Assembly: GCA_017989775.1 (NCBI GenBank)
Contig: JAGNPF010000051.1
Location: forward strand, 1 to 8,062
Source of the DNA: Flavobacterium sp.
GTDB taxonomy: Bacteria > Bacteroidota > Bacteroidia > Flavobacteriales > Flavobacteriaceae
DNA length: 8,062 nt
Direction: 5' to 3'
Part shown: piece after piece, positions 7,108-8,062 of the stretch
Position numbering within the stretch: position 1 is the first letter of the stretch
How the letters are laid out: each line of letters starts with the position of its first letter
The notes under the pieces: generated by a model
Seen by the model: only the letters and a program-made list of their open reading frames with translations
Databases searched by the model: none
Told to the model about the DNA's origin: nothing
Made by a program: the position numbers and the translations under genes

Positions 7108-7170
7108 ATAAACAACCATCTTGTTTATAACACAAAACCACCCAAATCTAGGTAGATTGAGGTCGTTTAT
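7108..7170 (+). promoter_or_regulatory. Structured leader with competing hairpins
   Basis: ATAAACAA (7108-7115) is a perfect 8-bp inverted repeat with TTGTTTAT (7121-7128) around a 5-nt loop CCATC. The same left arm, extended to ATAAACAACC (7108-7117), can instead pair with GGTCGTTTAT (7161-7170) at 9 of 10 positions. That alternative encloses a third hairpin, AATCT-AGGT-AGATT (7145-7158). The two large pairings exclude each other. It lies 42 nt upstream of the right-edge gene, in DNA with no gene. It could be an operator for a dimeric protein, an RNA leader, or chance pairing in AT-rich DNA. No TAnnTTTG promoter was found to fix the transcription start. Confidence 0.4.
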
Positions 7171-7211
7171 GCTATTACAAAAGAATTAGCAACAATATTA
7201 AAATAAAAAAA

Positions 7212-8062
7212 ATGTCAGAAGTACAAATTATCGAAAATGAAAGTAATTTACCTGTACCTGGTAAATATAGTTTAGACGATGTAAAATCGTTTTTTTATTT
7301 AATGAATGCTAAACCAGACACTTCAATTCAGCTTTTAAAAGGTAGAAAAAAAGTATCAATTGCAGAAATTAGAGATTTAAATGAACGTATACAAAGAAAA
7401 CTTGAAAATCATGATTTAATTGGTCAAATCGCTTCAATAAATTTAATATTTGAAAAAGGTAAAATTCAAGATTATTCAACATGGGCTGAATTTGAACGTG
7501 AAACTTGGCATACAATTAATAATAAAACAGAAGCTATTTCGTTAACTTGGGATATTTCAATTAAATTACCGAAATATCAAAATCCACAAAGACATACTTT
7601 AAAGGTTAGAATTGGACAAGCTGTTTCTCCAAAAGATATGATGGAGCTAGTATTTAATTCAGATAATACAAGTGAACTTTTTGAAAAAAGAGCTGATGGA
7701 GTTGTAAAAGTAGATTTTATCGACCAAGTAATTGCTGGAGAATTAATTGAAAAAGTGACTTCGTGGTATGATGGCTTGAAAAAAATGCCTGATGATATAG
7801 GAATACAAAATTTAATGGAGAAAAATCAAGATTTAATTGTTGGTATTGTTCATAATTTTACTCCTATACTATTTTTGAGTATTTATCATTACTACTTTAC
7901 AGCATTTTGCAATTGGAGTAATTTAAAAACAAATTTATCAATTGGAAATATTCAACTCCTATTAATTTCTTTTATAACAATATTTTTTATAGGCTCAATG
8001 TTTGCAAAAAAATTCGCAAAATGGACGGATAAAAAAATTGATGATTATAAAGGTTTAAGTCC
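7212..8062 (+). CDS. Unknown membrane protein, AT-rich, 3'-truncated
   Basis: An open frame runs from ATG 7212 to the right edge without a stop (283 full codons). The ATG follows an A-rich leader (ATTAAAATAAAAAAA) of the kind that replaces Shine-Dalgarno sites in Bacteroidota. I do not recognise the family. Residues 1-205 appear soluble and mixed alpha/beta, with a basic patch KGRKK (43-47), a charged helix (about 51-68), and conspicuous WAEFERETW (91-99), LTWDISIKLP (111-120) and KVDFIDQVIAGELIEKV (166-182) stretches. Two hydrophobic spans follow at about 207-232 and 245-264, then a basic tail (KKFAKWTDKK). There is no signal peptide, so the N-terminal part is probably cytoplasmic. Seventeen of 26 leucines use TTA, against none of 17 in the sigma gene upstream, which suggests recent transfer. 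Partners are likely downstream, out of view. A two-span membrane protein with a cytoplasmic domain could be a sensor or effector, but nothing here proves it. Confidence 0.85.
   Translation, partial: MSEVQIIENESNLPVPGKYSLDDVKSFFYLMNAKPDTSIQLLKGRKKVSIAEIRDLNERIQRKLENHDLIGQIASINLIFEKGKIQDYSTWAEFERETWHTINNKTEAISLTWDISIKLPKYQNPQRHTLKVRIGQAVSPKDMMELVFNSDNTSELFEKRADGVVKVDFIDQVIAGELIEKVTSWYDGLKKMPDDIGIQNLMEKNQDLIVGIVHNFTPILFLSIYHYYFTAFCNWSNLKTNLSIGNIQLLLISFITIFFIGSMFAKKFAKWTDKKIDDYKGLS

Noticed and set aside
6987..7211. Possible tRNA, small gene or CRISPR repeats in the spacer
   Set aside because: No cloverleaf or regularly spaced repeats were seen, and the only short frames (13 codons from 7043, 6 from 7169) look random.

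Overview
The window looks like a piece of chromosome from a Flavobacterium-type member of the Bacteroidota. The evidence is A-rich leaders without clear Shine-Dalgarno sequences, -7 promoter elements of the TAnnTTTG type, the flavor of the proteins, and short REP-like intergenic repeats. This is an inference from sequence style; no ribosomal or marker RNA gene is present. All eight genes supported here read on the + strand.

Left block (1-4068) is a tightly packed apparent operon with gaps of 10, 9 and 3 nt. It holds the 3' end of a rhodanese-thioredoxin fusion, a DUF2461/TIGR02453 family protein, a GT4-type glycosyltransferase and a glutamine-dependent asparagine synthetase (AsnB type). The last two are almost certainly co-translated. 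They could serve asparagine supply, or a surface-glycan pathway in which an AsnB-like amidotransferase works beside a glycosyltransferase.

Middle block (4069-6986) begins with a likely promoter and murB, which makes UDP-MurNAc for peptidoglycan. A gene-free stretch of about 217 nt follows, with a REP-like repeat and small repeats, and then another TAnnTTTG promoter. That promoter should drive a membrane-anchored GT2 glycosyltransferase and, overlapping it by 10 nt, an ECF-type sigma factor that starts at TTG.

Right block (6987-8062) is different. After a second REP-like element the DNA becomes very AT-rich. A structured leader with two alternative hairpins precedes an A/T-rich gene that runs off the right edge. 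The visible 283 residues show a soluble N-terminal part and two hydrophobic segments near the visible end; I do not recognise the family. Its leucine codon use (17 of 26 are TTA) is unlike the sigma gene just upstream (0 of 17 TTA). The window therefore probably ends at the start of a horizontally acquired accessory module. If an undescribed system is present, it begins here and lies mostly outside the window. No tRNA, rRNA, CRISPR array, transposase or convincing intrinsic terminator was seen.
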